This document shows positions 21,947 through 31,898 of a stretch of DNA of 64,000 nucleotides, in pieces. Every line of letters starts with the position of its first letter. Within the stretch, counting starts at the first letter, position 1. Origin of the DNA: Bombilactobacillus folatiphilus (GTDB taxonomy: Bacteria > Bacillota > Bacilli > Lactobacillales > Lactobacillaceae); NCBI RefSeq assembly GCF_023380265.1, contig NZ_CP093366.1, positions 1 to 64,000 on the forward strand, in the 5' to 3' direction. Both the position numbers and the translations under genes were made by a program. The notes under the pieces are model-generated. The model worked only from the letters and a program-made list of their open reading frames with translations, did no database searches and was not told the DNA's origin.

Positions 21947-22858
21947 TTAATTGAAGAATAAACCTAAACCAAAACTCAAAACTTGAACAAAGGTAATAAT
22001 AAATAAATTTTTGACGGCTAATTTGAACGTTTGACTTTTAATGTGCACAGCAAAAAATTGTTTCGTATTTTTGTAAATTGCGGGGATTGTGAGTAAGGTT
22101 AATAAAGTCGTCCACGGCATCCAACGCTGCCAAACAGCGACGATCATGAAGATAAAACCAACGATAATTAAAATAGCATAAAACCACAAGCTGTTTTTAA
22201 CTCCAAGAAAACGAACAATTGTGTGCCGACCCAAATCCAAATCTTCTTGATAATCACAAATATTGTTCGCTAACAATAACGAAGCAATGGCGCAGATTGA
22301 TAAGCCAGCAGTCACGAGCAGCGGACCAATTAAGGTCCAATTGAACGCCAAAAGTTGATGCACATTGATCCAAACACTGATCAAAAAAATCATAAAGCCC
22401 ATCGTAAAACCCGCAAAAAACTCGCCCACGGGCAAAGAATCTAGCGGAAAAGGACCACCAGCGTATAAAAAACCGACCGCAAAGCAGAATAGTCCTAAAA
22501 CTAATAAGAGCCAACCAACTCGGTAAACCAAAAATAGACCAATCAGAGCGGCAATAATCATAAATGAATAATTTAACAGCCCAATTTTGTGAATATTTAA
22601 ATGATTAACGCCAATCACATTCGTTTTTTGGCGAAACGTCTGCCCTTTTTCATGATCGGCATTTTTATAATCCCAATAATTATCATTAATATCGACGGCC
22701 ATGTTAAATAAGAGCATAGCAATAAAGAAGCAAACAGTGTTCAGCCAATCTAAGTGATGGTAATGATAAACTGTGTAAAAAACGCCCAGTAAAAAAGGGA
22801 AAATACTGGCAGTTTTGGCTTTAATTTCGACTAATTCTAAAAATACTTTTGGTTTCAA
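21947..22858 (-). CDS. menA: 1,4-dihydroxy-2-naphthoate prenyltransferase (MenA)
   Basis: 303-aa UbiA-family membrane enzyme attaching a polyprenyl chain to dihydroxynaphthoate to make demethylmenaquinone. Eight or nine membrane segments are apparent. The first Asp-rich motif is DINDNYWDYKNAD (about 60-72) and the second DYQEDLDLGRHT (about 205-215); both bind Mg-diphosphate. The start is TTG at 22856-22858 with GAGG about 12 bp upstream. It is divergent from the polyprenyl synthase that makes its side chain. No menFDHCEB genes are in the window, so the naphthoate may come from elsewhere in the genome or from outside. UbiA paralogues exist, but context favours MenA. Confidence 0.9.
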   Translation of the reverse strand: MKPKVFLELVEIKAKTASIFPFLLGVFYTVYHYHHLDWLNTVCFFIAMLLFNMAVDINDNYWDYKNADHEKGQTFRQKTNVIGVNHLNIHKIGLLNYSFMIIAALIGLFLVYRVGWLLLVLGLFCFAVGFLYAGGPFPLDSLPVGEFFAGFTMGFMIFLISVWINVHQLLAFNWTLIGPLLVTAGLSICAIASLLLANNICDYQEDLDLGRHTIVRFLGVKNSLWFYAILIIVGFIFMIVAVWQRWMPWTTLLTLLTIPAIYKNTKQFFAVHIKSQTFKLAVKNLFIITFVQVLSFGLGLFFN

Positions 22859-22929
22859 AGTTTGATTAAACCTCGCTTGATTTTTGATATACTATATTAA
22901 GATTATAATACAAGAAAAGGTGCCTGTAG

Positions 22930-23898
22930 ATGATTAATTCAATGTGGTCGGAAGTTCCCGAATTACGCCAGCAATTACAAGATGTTCAAGATTTGATATT
23001 GGAACAATTAACGTTCCTTGATTCAATGATTGCCAATCCGATTAAACAACAGGTGTTAAGTGGCGGCAAGATGATTCGGCCTGCTTTTTTGTTGATTTTT
23101 AGTGATTTTGGTCAGGCCGATTATCAAACGCGTATCAAAGCGGCTGCTGCCATGGAAGTTTTGCATTTAGCGACTTTGATTCATGATGATGTAATTGATG
23201 ATTCAAAGTTACGGCGGAATGTTGAAACGATTCAAGCGCATTTAGGTGATCGCAATGCGATTTATGCCGGTGATTATTTGATGACCGTTTACTTTTCATT
23301 AGTGAGTGAAGTTGCGAATAGTCGTGATGATTTATTATTGAATGCGTCGGGGATGAAAAAGATTTTACGTGGTGAATTGGATCAATTGAAGATGAACTAT
23401 AATCCAGAAGCCACTACTAAAATGTATTTACGCGAAATTGCTGGTAAAACGGCGCAGTTAATTGAATTGAGTGCGCAGTTTGGGGCCGTTTTAGCGCATA
23501 GTACGCCTCATTTAATTCATCACGCGCGCTTTATTGGTCATAATATTGGGATGTCGTTTCAAATTGAAGATGATATTTTAGATTATCGCGGTGACGAGCA
23601 GACAGGAAAACCGCAACTAGAAGATTTGAAAAACGGGGTTTATACGATTCCCCTGATTTTGGCGATGCAACTTGATCCTGAATTGTGGCAATTTTTGCAA
23701 GGTAAAAAAAATTTGTCAGATGATGAAGTGGCGCATGTTGCTCAACAAGTGCAGGATTGTGGCGGTTTGGCCGCTGCGCAAGCTTTGGCCAAAAAATACT
23801 CGCAAAAGGCCCTAGTTCTCATTGAAGATTTACCGGCCAATCATTATAAGAAATATATGAGTTGGTTAACGCGTAAATTGTTGAAGCGCCATCAATAA
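22930..23898 (+). CDS. Trans-polyprenyl diphosphate synthase, HepT/IspB type
   Basis: 322-aa all-helical prenyl chain elongase that condenses isopentenyl diphosphate units, here most likely to make the quinone side chain. The first Asp-rich motif is LIHDDVIDDSKLRR near residue 85 and the second FQIEDDILDYRGD near 215; both are complete. GGKMIRPAFLL marks the substrate-binding start. It is divergent from menA with about 70 bp between. Chain length cannot be read from sequence alone. Heptaprenyl or nonaprenyl synthase are both possible. Confidence 0.9.
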   Translation: MINSMWSEVPELRQQLQDVQDLILEQLTFLDSMIANPIKQQVLSGGKMIRPAFLLIFSDFGQADYQTRIKAAAAMEVLHLATLIHDDVIDDSKLRRNVETIQAHLGDRNAIYAGDYLMTVYFSLVSEVANSRDDLLLNASGMKKILRGELDQLKMNYNPEATTKMYLREIAGKTAQLIELSAQFGAVLAHSTPHLIHHARFIGHNIGMSFQIEDDILDYRGDEQTGKPQLEDLKNGVYTIPLILAMQLDPELWQFLQGKKNLSDDEVAHVAQQVQDCGGLAAAQALAKKYSQKALVLIEDLPANHYKKYMSWLTRKLLKRHQ

Positions 23899-23926
23899 AC
23901 TGGAGATTAGAAAGGATTTAGCGATC

Positions 23927-24343
23927 GTGGATTATTGTTACCTGAGTAAATATGTGGCAGGCATTTATCGGCGCTCTAAAAACGAAGTCAATCAGCGCTT
24001 AGGTTGTCTAGATTTACGGGCAACGGAGAGCGATTTGTTGTTGTTTATTGATGAGCATCCGCAAGCCAAGCAGCAAGAGATTGCCCAGGAAATGATGTTG
24101 GATCCGAGTTTATTGGCCCGTGATTTGAAAGCATTAGCGCAAAAAAAGTATATTCGACGTCAATGCGATGGTGATGATCGGCGCGTCAAGCGGATTAATT
24201 TAACCAAATTGGGGCAAAAGCAAGTTTGTCAATTACGTCAAATGATGAATGAGTGGTGGGTACAATTTTTTGCGGAAAATGATTTGGATATTGAACAATT
24301 TGGGGCAATTTTACAGCAAGTTTATACTAAGATGTTGAAATAA
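23927..24343 (+). CDS. MarR-family transcriptional regulator
   Basis: 138-aa winged-helix regulator. The helix-turn-helix is seen in AKQQEIAQEMMLDPSLLARDLKALAQKKYI and the wing in RRQCDGDDRRVKRINLT, the typical MarR DRR pattern. The start is GTG at 23927 with AAAGGA upstream. It follows the prenyl synthase by 28 bp and precedes a histidine phosphatase by 20 bp, so it may be cotranscribed with both. Ligand and targets are unknown. Confidence 0.85.
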   Translation: MDYCYLSKYVAGIYRRSKNEVNQRLGCLDLRATESDLLLFIDEHPQAKQQEIAQEMMLDPSLLARDLKALAQKKYIRRQCDGDDRRVKRINLTKLGQKQVCQLRQMMNEWWVQFFAENDLDIEQFGAILQQVYTKMLK

Positions 24344-24363
24344 ATAGGGGAGTGAAATGAATA

Positions 24364-24954
24364 ATGCAAGAGCTTTATTTAATGCGACATGGACAAACGA
24401 TGTTTAATCAATTACATCGGATTCAAGGAGCGAGTGATTCGCCATTAACGGCTCAGGGGATTGCTGACGCCAAAGAGGTAGGAGTGTATTTTCAACAACA
24501 CGGGATTACTTTTGATCATGCGTATTCATCAACGCAAGAACGAGCTAGTGATACGCTAGAATGTGTGACATCTCAACCGTATCAACGTCTAAAGGGACTG
24601 AAAGAATGGAATTTTGGCGTGTTTGAGGGTCAAAGTGAGCAATTGAATCCGCAAATGGATCCCAAACGCCATACTTATGGTGATTTTTATCTGCAATTTG
24701 GTGGGGAATCAGATGTGCAGGTGCAAGACCGCATGGTTCAGACGCTAACGCAAATAATGGAGCAGCCGGATCATCAACGCGTTTTGGCTGTTAGTCATGG
24801 TGGAGCTTGCATGAATTTTGTCCGTAGCATTTTGACGCCCGCTGAAGCTAAGCAAAAAGTGCCCCATCTCAAGAATTGCTGCGTGTTAAAATTTGGTTAT
24901 GAACAGCATGCGTTCCAATTTTTGGAAATGATTAATGTCAAAGATGAAAATTAA
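24364..24954 (+). CDS. Histidine phosphatase family protein
   Basis: 196-aa member of the phosphoglycerate-mutase-like superfamily. The N-terminal catalytic LMRHGQTMFNQLHRIQG carries the phosphorylated His. A second conserved His lies in LAVSHGGACMNFVR near residue 145. EWNFGVFEGQS is also typical. Substrate is not determined; broad-specificity or sugar-phosphate phosphatases are common among such genes in lactobacilli. It ends the prenyl synthase-marR cluster and is followed by a good terminator. Confidence 0.85.
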   Translation: MQELYLMRHGQTMFNQLHRIQGASDSPLTAQGIADAKEVGVYFQQHGITFDHAYSSTQERASDTLECVTSQPYQRLKGLKEWNFGVFEGQSEQLNPQMDPKRHTYGDFYLQFGGESDVQVQDRMVQTLTQIMEQPDHQRVLAVSHGGACMNFVRSILTPAEAKQKVPHLKNCCVLKFGYEQHAFQFLEMINVKDEN

Positions 24955-24962
24955 TTGAATTC

Positions 24963-24997
24963 AAAGTCATGTTCAAATTTTGAGCATGACTTTTTTA
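24963..24997 (+). terminator. Terminator after the histidine phosphatase gene
   Basis: AAAGTCATG/CATGACTTT arms with further pairing inside and T6 following, just after the stop codon. Confidence 0.85.
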
Positions 24998-25016
24998 GAT
25001 TGTGTTTTAAAGAAAA

Positions 25017-25032
25017 ATGTAGTAAGCTACAT
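25017..25032. promoter_or_regulatory. Candidate MarR operator
   Basis: Inverted repeat ATGTAG-TAAG-CTACAT lies 18 bp upstream of the second marR gene, where its own promoter should be. MarR proteins usually repress themselves through such a site. Confidence 0.45.
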
Positions 25033-25049
25033 ATTTGTGAGGTGCTGAA

Positions 25050-25502
25050 ATGGCTGATGATGTGTTACAAACGCTGGGTCCACAAATCAAAATTGCGAAT
25101 ACGCTAATTGAAAAGGAATTGAATAAGCGGATGGCAGCCCTGATTCAGGATTATCGATTGACTGGTCCGCAGATTACGTTGATGGTGTATCTTTATGAAA
25201 CTAAAGATCATACGGTCACGCAAAAAGAAGTGGCGGATAAGTTTGTTTTAAGTCATCCCACGATTCGCGGAATTGTGCGGCGTCTAGCGGCTGCACATTT
25301 GATTCGAGTAGCACCACTGGCAAGTGACCGACGTCAAATGACGTTAAGTTTAGCACCGGCGGGTTTGACTTTGTTAAAGCAGCATTTGCCAGCGATCTAT
25401 CAAGTGATGGATGAAATTGATCAAAAAATTGTGGGATCTTTGTCGCAGCAGCAACAGCAGCAATTAAGTCAGGCGTTGTCACAAGTGATTCAGAATTTTT
25501 AG
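25050..25502 (+). CDS. MarR-family transcriptional regulator next to a dead MFS pump
   Basis: 150-aa MarR regulator with helix-turn-helix VTQKEVADKFVLSHPTIRGI and VRRLAAAHLI, and wing IRVAPLASDRRQMTLSL. The C-terminal dimerisation helix is Gln-rich (SLSQQQQQQLSQALSQ). ATG is preceded by GAGG. A perfect inverted repeat lies just upstream. Only 52 bp separates it from the broken MFS gene, the common MarR-efflux pair, so it probably once controlled that pump. It is itself intact. Confidence 0.85.
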   Translation: MADDVLQTLGPQIKIANTLIEKELNKRMAALIQDYRLTGPQITLMVYLYETKDHTVTQKEVADKFVLSHPTIRGIVRRLAAAHLIRVAPLASDRRQMTLSLAPAGLTLLKQHLPAIYQVMDEIDQKIVGSLSQQQQQQLSQALSQVIQNF

Positions 25503-25554
25503 GGATTGATTTTTTTGACAAAGTGTAGCTTGATACAAAAATGGAGGGGATCTT

Positions 25555-26922
25555 TTGCAATCAGAATTGAAGGTGGTTAGTAATCGTCAGCGTAATTTGA
25601 TGATGGGCGTGTTATTATTTGGGTCATTTGTGGCCTTACTGGCAGAAACATTCTTAAATAATGCCTTGCCGACCATCATGACGGCGTTTCAAGTGAGCCA
25701 AGCAACAGCGCAATGGTTAACGACTTCTTATTTATTAGTGGTCGGTTTAATGATTCCAATGTCCGCGTGGATTTTTGAATCGTTTAGTTTAAAACAAAAT
25801 TATTTAACAATGATGGGATTATTTTTCATTGGTTCCGTTGTTTGCGTGTTTGCGCCGAATTTTGGTGTTTTGTTGACGGGGCGCATTATCGAAGCGATGG
25901 CTGCCGGAGGCTTAATGCCCTTTATCTAAAACGTGATTTTGATGTTATTTCCACCTGAAAAAAGGGGTATGGTAATGGGAATCACCGGGTTGGTGATTGG
26001 TTTTGGGCCCGTAGTCGGGCCGACGATTTCTGGTTTGATTCTCAAATATGCAGATTGGCAAATGTTATTTGTCATTTTGAGTATAACGAGTGCACTAGTG
26101 TTTGTGTTAGGCTTGTTGACGATTAAAAATTTAACTGATCCTCAGCTGCAGCGTACGGATGTGTTGTCCTTTGGAGAAGCAATGGTCGGTTTTGGTTTTT
26201 TGCTGTATAGTTTGTCAGAAATTGGCAATACGGGCCGAATTACTGGGCTGTTGGCGATTGTGTTTGTGTTGGGCTTAGTCATTATTTATTTATTCTGTCG
26301 GCGGCAGTTAAAATTAGATGAACCATTATTAAATGTCCGTGTCTTTTTGAATCGGCAATTTGATTTATGTACGTTATTAAGTACGATTAGTAATATTACA
26401 ATGGTCGGCATTGAACTGGTTTTACCATTATATTTACAAACAGTCCGCTCTGAAAGTGCATTGATTTCGGGTTTTAGTGATGATGCCCGGCGCATTAGTA
26501 ATGATTATTTGTAATCCGATTTCAGGAACTTTATATGACAAATTAGGTATTCGCAAATTGTCCTTTTTCGGTTTTGGCATGTTGTGGTTTAATGCACAAA
26601 CTAGCTTAGTCTTGATTGGCGGCTGTTATGCTTTGCGAATGGTCGGGATTTCCTTTACGATGATGACGACATTTACCGCAGGGATTAATACAGTTCCAAA
26701 CAAATTGCTAATGCGGCCTCGTCTACAGTGCGCCAAATTTGTGGTTCCTTTGGGACCGCAATTGCCATGCTGGTGGTCTCGCTCGTTTCTAATATTCAAG
26801 CTGTTGCTGGAAAAAATGTGGCTTTAGCTAGCGGTTATCATTGGAGTTTTATTTTAATGCTCGTTTTTGCCATTTTAGGTTTGGTTGCATCGTTTGATTT
26901 GCACGAAAGAAAACAAGGTTAA
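25555..26922 (+). pseudogene. DHA2-type MFS multidrug transporter, disrupted
   Basis: A 14-TM EmrB/QacA-like transporter with at least three lesions. (1) An in-frame TAA at 25927-25929, within AAGGLMPFI-stop-NVILMLFPP, replaces a coding residue. (2) A +1 shift in a T4 run near 26473 moves reading from SALISGF to MMMPGALVMIICNPISG. (3) A second shift near 26700 is needed to reach VRQICGSFGTAIAML. Some residues after FFGFGML also appear deleted. The start is TTG at 25555 with GGAGGGG upstream. No complete product can form. The marR gene upstream is intact. Confidence 0.9.
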
Positions 26923-26931
26923 AAGGTCAAT

Positions 26932-26959
26932 AAAAAAGACCGCTAACGCGGTCTTTTTT
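26932..26959. terminator. Bidirectional terminator
   Basis: GACCGC/GCGGTC stem extended by A6/T7 on either side, loop of 4. It lies between the convergent MFS pseudogene and ASCH gene. Confidence 0.9.
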
Positions 26960-26968
26960 TGATCCTGA

Positions 26969-27415
26969 CTATTTAACAACTTCAAAAACTTCACAAACAC
27001 AAGGAATCTGCAAATTAAAAGTTGAAGTTAGTTTTTGATATTCTGTTTCAAAAAAATCAACATGCACACGCCGCCAATAATCATAAGTCCGATCACCTTC
27101 GCCTTCGTGATAGGCATGTTCGGCGCTTACTTGATCAAACGGAATGATTTCCACCACTTTGGTTTGCGTCACACAAACGGGCTGGTTTTGTCCGTCTAAA
27201 ATAATATTGTATTCGCCGACCTTGGGTAACGGTTCGTTCGATTCATAAGTTTCTAACGCTGACGTTGTGGCGGTTTTTTGTCCACTGAGGACTAACTGGG
27301 CTAGCTCGTCGGCCATTTGGGGATTGGCACCAAAACTCCAAGCTTCATATTTGTTGGTTGATACTTGATGTTGCTGCTGAAAATTTTGCCAAAAAGTTTG
27401 AATTTTAGTATCCAT
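26969..27415 (-). CDS. ASCH-domain protein
   Basis: 148-aa protein with an ASCH fold (LVLSGQKTATTSALETYES, the GxKxxT type motif, then DGQNQPVCVTQTKVVEI). ASCH proteins are small RNA-binding or modified-nucleoside-handling proteins; some hydrolyse N4-acetylcytidine, but the specific role here is unknown. The family length is normal. It sits 17 bp upstream of the cydC stop in the other sense of order (transcribed after cydC), so it may be the tail of the cyd operon. Confidence 0.85.
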   Translation of the reverse strand: MDTKIQTFWQNFQQQHQVSTNKYEAWSFGANPQMADELAQLVLSGQKTATTSALETYESNEPLPKVGEYNIILDGQNQPVCVTQTKVVEIIPFDQVSAEHAYHEGEGDRTYDYWRRVHVDFFETEYQKLTSTFNLQIPCVCEVFEVVK

Positions 27416-27432
27416 AGAGGGCTCCTTTCGAG

Positions 27433-29160
27433 CTAAAAATCACCTTGATCCATACGATATAACTCTTGAAAATGTTGATTTTCCCGCATTAATTTTTGCG
27501 GTTGGCCTTGCATTTCAATTTGACCATTTGCTAAAAAGATGACTTGATCAACATGATTAATCCCTTGTAAATGGTGAGTGACCCAAAAAATTGTTTTGTC
27601 ATGTAAAACGTCAAAAATCGTGTCTAATAATTTATTTTCGGTGATGGGATCTAAGCCCACAGTTGGTTCATCTAGTAACACAATCGGCGCATCTTGCAAC
27701 AAAATTCGCGCTAAGGTAATGCGTTGTTGTTCGCCACCTGAAAAACGGGCGCCAGCTTCTTGAACCGATGTTTCGTAACCATTCGGTAATTGTTCAATTA
27801 ATGGGGTTAAATGGACCGCATCCAAAGCAGCTTTTACCTGTGCATCAGTTTTGTGTTCATTACCCAAGCGCACATTATTCATAATGGTTGTGTTGAATAA
27901 GAAGGGTTGCTGATTCAAAAACGAAAACAATTGTTGTTGTTCCGTTTTCAAAGCACGCACAGGAATTTGATTGAGTGTCACTTGCCCTTGTTGTGGTGCT
28001 AAATCGCCGTTAATTAATTGTAACAGCGTCGTTTTACCAGTCCCGCTGGGCCCAATGAGGGCAACTTTTTGTCCCCTTTGAATAGTTTGGTTAAAGTCAG
28101 TCAGTAAAATCGGTGAATCGGCGTCATATTCAAACTGTAAATGGTTTAATTGCAACGTTTGAAAGTCTTGCAGCGCTAAATGCTGTTGGGTGGGCAATTG
28201 TTCGATAGTTGGCTCTAAATTATTCAGACGTTTAACAGAATCCTGATAAGTCGGATATTCTTCAAAGCCCTGACTAATGGGAATAATCGTTTCGCCCACA
28301 GGTGCAATTGCTAGGACAAAAGCAGCCACATAATTAGCTTGTTCTTGTGTGCCAGTGAAGTAAAGGTTGGTAAAAATTAGCAACACTAAAAACATTAGAC
28401 CTAAAACAACTTGCAAAGAAAAATCACGCCGCCAACGAAAATGCTTACTTTTTAATTTAGATTGATTAAGCGCCTTGACTGTGTTGGTGGTAGCACTTTG
28501 AAAATCGGTTTGCCGTCCGGCTAAAATCCAATCATGAACTCCTAAAATATTGTCGGTGAGTTGTGTGTATAATTGATCTTTCAACACTTTTTGCTTGCTT
28601 CGGCGGGCGGCTTCGACGGCGGTGGAAACTAGTGGGGCAACAAGCACTTCAATAAGCAATAGTATGCCAATTAAGATACCAAAACGTAAGTCAAAATAAC
28701 CGATTCCAACTGTAATAATGAGTGCCAACAACAGTCCGACCACCGTAGGAAAAATAGTTCGCAAATAAAGATTTTGGAGATGGTCAATATCTTCCGCCAG
28801 CAAACCTAATAAATTACCACTTTGATATTTTTCTTTAAAAAAAGCAGCGTCTTGTTCGACCGTTTGGTATAAACGCGTGCGTAAATTAGAAGTCACTTTT
28901 AACACCCAATTATGGCTTAATAAGCGTTCTAAATATTTGAAAACAGGCCGACCGATCCCAAAAGCACGAGTGATCACAATTGCAGGATAAATCAACAAAA
29001 TATTAAAGGGATGTGTAGCGGATTTGTCGATGGTATAACCAGATGTAAACATCAAGGCACCACCGCAAAAAGTCGTTAACACGCCTAATAATAAAGCTGT
29101 GATGAGCAAACCCTTGTATTGCTTGAGATAAGGTTTGACCCATGTATCATGCTTCCACAT
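27433..29160 (-). CDS. cydC: Cytochrome bd biogenesis ABC exporter, CydC subunit
   Basis: 575-aa half-transporter: six membrane helices (1-310) then an ATPase domain with Walker A GPSGTGKTTLLQL, signature FSGGEQQRITLARIL and Walker B PIVLLDEPTVGLD. CydCD exports thiols (glutathione or cysteine in E. coli) and is needed for assembly of haem-containing cytochrome bd. I set the start at the ATG 29160, with GAGGTGA 6 bp upstream; a GTG three codons earlier overlaps that site. Its 5' end overlaps cydD. Last of cydABDC here. Confidence 0.93.
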   Translation of the reverse strand: MWKHDTWVKPYLKQYKGLLITALLLGVLTTFCGGALMFTSGYTIDKSATHPFNILLIYPAIVITRAFGIGRPVFKYLERLLSHNWVLKVTSNLRTRLYQTVEQDAAFFKEKYQSGNLLGLLAEDIDHLQNLYLRTIFPTVVGLLLALIITVGIGYFDLRFGILIGILLLIEVLVAPLVSTAVEAARRSKQKVLKDQLYTQLTDNILGVHDWILAGRQTDFQSATTNTVKALNQSKLKSKHFRWRRDFSLQVVLGLMFLVLLIFTNLYFTGTQEQANYVAAFVLAIAPVGETIIPISQGFEEYPTYQDSVKRLNNLEPTIEQLPTQQHLALQDFQTLQLNHLQFEYDADSPILLTDFNQTIQRGQKVALIGPSGTGKTTLLQLINGDLAPQQGQVTLNQIPVRALKTEQQQLFSFLNQQPFLFNTTIMNNVRLGNEHKTDAQVKAALDAVHLTPLIEQLPNGYETSVQEAGARFSGGEQQRITLARILLQDAPIVLLDEPTVGLDPITENKLLDTIFDVLHDKTIFWVTHHLQGINHVDQVIFLANGQIEMQGQPQKLMRENQHFQELYRMDQGDF

Positions 29161-30883
29161 TTTGTTCACCTCGCATATGGAATGTTAAATCGTAAAACGG
29201 TCCGCTGGTTTCTTGCTGTAATTGTTTTAAGGAACCTTGTTCTACGATTTTGCCTCGATCTAAAACCACGACATAATCCATTTGATTCAACCAATGTAAG
29301 CGGTGGGTTGCAAAAATAACTAGATGATTCTCAAAAAGTGGCAGCATTGTCTGTTTGAGATTATATTCTGTTTCGATATCCAAATGGGCAGTTGGTTCAT
29401 CTAGCAGTAACACCCGCCGCTCTTGAGCTAAAAAGGCGCGCGCTAACATAATTCGTTGCGCCTGTCCGCCAGAAATGCCGCGTCCACCTTCGCCAACTTT
29501 AGTTTCTAAACCAGTAGGCAAATGATTGATGAATTCGGTTAGGCCGGCTTGTTGAACTGCCATTTTGACTTGATCATCCGTTGCATTGGGTTGGTAAAAG
29601 CGAATATTGTTGGCAATGGTTTTACTAAATAAATATGGTTTCTGCGGTAAATAAGCAATTTGTTTTTGCCAATTAGTTTGGGCTAAATGCGGTAATTGAT
29701 GGTTATTAAGTTGGATTTTCCCTGACTTTGGAACTAAAAAACCACTTAAAAGATCTAGGAGTGTCGTCTTGCCAGCTCCCGATTGCCCAATAATCGCGAT
29801 TTTTTGATAACCGCTAATTTTCAGATTCAAATCCTGCAGATTTGCTTGGTCGGATTCGTATTGAAAAGCTAATTGCTTAAGCTGTAAGCGACTGTCTTGT
29901 TGCCATGTAAAAGGCGCTAAGCGCTGTTGGTTTTTGACGGTTGGTTGATTTAATAAATCCATGGCTGCAGTGAATGCATTTTTGCCATCTAAAGTAGCGT
30001 GATAATCGTTGGCGAAGTTACGTAATGGCAAGAAATATTCCGGTGCTAAAATTAAGGTAACGAGCGCTGGTGTCAATGGGATCGTACCTTTAATTAAAGC
30101 TAAGCCTAAAAAGACGGCCAACAAGGCGATTGATAACGTGGTGAACCAATCCAATGCAAAAGTCGATAAAATGGCAATTGTTAATGTGCTCATCGTTTTT
30201 TTTCGATAATTTTCACTGACAGTTTGCACATTATGAGCATATTCCTTGCTCAGACCCAACATTTTTAAAGTGGTCAAGCCCCGTAATGCGTCCAAAAAGT
30301 GATTCGACAAAACGACATATTGTGCGTATTGATCTTCGGATTTGTCTTGTGCGGCATAACCCAGAATAATCATGAAGAGAATAATCACGGGAAAAACGAG
30401 AATCAAGATGATACCAGAAGTTCGATTTTGCCAAAAAACAAAAACCAGAATAATCCAAGGAATAATCATCATATTCATAAATTTAGATAAAATTAAATTG
30501 AGATAATTATTGACTTGATCCATCCCGTCTAAAGTTTCGGTTACCAGATTTCCTGATCCAGTGTGAGCGACAATTTGCGAACCGGATTGATAGATTTTGT
30601 GCAAAACTTGATTACGCAAATCTTCAGTTGTTTGGGTGGCAAAACGATCTAACATGATATCTTTGAGCCAATTGATGAAGTGGCGACTTAAAAAAGCAGC
30701 TAAAAAGCCCACCGTGGGCCACAAAATATTGTGTAGCGCTAATTGTTTCCAAGAGATAACCAAAGCCTTCGTGAGAAAGCTCGCTTGCAATAAAATCATA
30801 AAAGCTTGCAGAATAGTTAATCCTGCAAGCATTTTAAAAAGTGATTTAATTTTAGGCAATTGAAATAATTGTTTATCAATCAT
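29147..30883 (-). CDS. cydD: Cytochrome bd biogenesis ABC exporter, CydD subunit
   Basis: 578-aa partner of CydC: N-terminal membrane domain (about 1-320), then ATPase domain with Walker A GQSGAGKTTLLDLL, signature ISGGQAQRIMLARAF and Walker B VLLLDEPTAHLD. The start MIDKQLFQLPK at 30883 lies 4 bp after the cydB stop; the longer open frame would run into cydB. Its own ribosome-binding site is weak, so translational coupling to cydB is likely. It forms a heterodimer with CydC. Confidence 0.93.
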   Translation of the reverse strand: MIDKQLFQLPKIKSLFKMLAGLTILQAFMILLQASFLTKALVISWKQLALHNILWPTVGFLAAFLSRHFINWLKDIMLDRFATQTTEDLRNQVLHKIYQSGSQIVAHTGSGNLVTETLDGMDQVNNYLNLILSKFMNMMIIPWIILVFVFWQNRTSGIILILVFPVIILFMIILGYAAQDKSEDQYAQYVVLSNHFLDALRGLTTLKMLGLSKEYAHNVQTVSENYRKKTMSTLTIAILSTFALDWFTTLSIALLAVFLGLALIKGTIPLTPALVTLILAPEYFLPLRNFANDYHATLDGKNAFTAAMDLLNQPTVKNQQRLAPFTWQQDSRLQLKQLAFQYESDQANLQDLNLKISGYQKIAIIGQSGAGKTTLLDLLSGFLVPKSGKIQLNNHQLPHLAQTNWQKQIAYLPQKPYLFSKTIANNIRFYQPNATDDQVKMAVQQAGLTEFINHLPTGLETKVGEGGRGISGGQAQRIMLARAFLAQERRVLLLDEPTAHLDIETEYNLKQTMLPLFENHLVIFATHRLHWLNQMDYVVVLDRGKIVEQGSLKQLQQETSGPFYDLTFHMRGEQNVEA

Positions 30884-30887
30884 AACG

Positions 30888-31898
30888 TTATTCAGTCGCT
30901 TTCTTTGAAGGGACCCGATGTGCAAAAATATAATAAGACCAAGTCAAATAAATGAGAACAATCGGTAATAAAATACATACGACAATTGTCATCAAACCTA
31001 AAGCTGCTGGTGACGAAGAAGCATTTTGAATCAGAATATTGTGAGCGGGATTGGTAGCAATCATGACCCGCGGGAACAAGCCGTTGAAGATTAAAATCAC
31101 GACAAACGCCAAGGAAAGCCCACTACCCAGTAAGCTAGCAACTTCATGATCCTTGAAAGTGCCCCAAGTGCCTAATAAGGACATCAAAACAATCATAATG
31201 ACAATGAGGGAGCTAGAAATAGGTTTGTTTGTAAAGAAGTCGGTTTTAAAAATAACTAGTAGAGCAAAAACTACTTCGCCGACAAATAATAACGGATAAA
31301 GATAACGATTCAGATTACGTGCACGCTCTCGTAAAATTCCGGTTGTGGTTAAACGCGTGTAATTCAAGCCATGAATTAAGGACATCAACACGCCTGCAAT
31401 GCCACCAACCACGGATAACCAGTTAATCACATCGAAGAAACCAGCGTGAACATCACCGCTTGCATTAATGGGGACGCCTTGAATCAAACTAAAGAAGATG
31501 ATGCATAAGGCGAGCGGTGTTAGTAAACTACCTGCTACAAAAACTCTATACCAAAAGTGACGTCCGCGAGCAGTTTCGGCATGTTCCGTAAATTCAAAGG
31601 AAACGCCCCGAATAATTAAGCCGACAAGGACTAATAAGAACATAATGTAATAACCGGAGAAAAGACTAGCGTACCACATCGGAAATGAAGCAAACATTGC
31701 GCCCCCAGCAGTCACTAACCAAGTTTCATTCACAACCCAGTGGGGACCAATAATTTTGGTCATGGTGGCTTTTTCACCATCACTATGAGCAATTAAACCA
31801 GAAGCCATTCCTACGCCAAAATCAAAGCCTTCTAGGAAAAAGAAACCGATAAAAAGGACACAAACTAAAACAAACCAAATAAATTGTAATGCACTCAT
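30888..31898 (-). CDS. cydB: Cytochrome bd ubiquinol/menaquinol oxidase subunit II
   Basis: 336-aa membrane subunit with about eight helices. FFFLEGFDFGVGM near residue 20 and GPHWVVNETWLVTAGGAMFA near 50 are the conserved CydB signatures. It pairs with CydA to reduce oxygen to water. Start ATG overlaps the cydA stop (ATGA-like TAATG), so the two are translationally coupled. Length and motifs are complete. Confidence 0.97.
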   Translation of the reverse strand: MSALQFIWFVLVCVLFIGFFFLEGFDFGVGMASGLIAHSDGEKATMTKIIGPHWVVNETWLVTAGGAMFASFPMWYASLFSGYYIMFLLVLVGLIIRGVSFEFTEHAETARGRHFWYRVFVAGSLLTPLALCIIFFSLIQGVPINASGDVHAGFFDVINWLSVVGGIAGVLMSLIHGLNYTRLTTTGILRERARNLNRYLYPLLFVGEVVFALLVIFKTDFFTNKPISSSLIVIMIVLMSLLGTWGTFKDHEVASLLGSGLSLAFVVILIFNGLFPRVMIATNPAHNILIQNASSSPAALGLMTIVVCILLPIVLIYLTWSYYIFAHRVPSKKATE

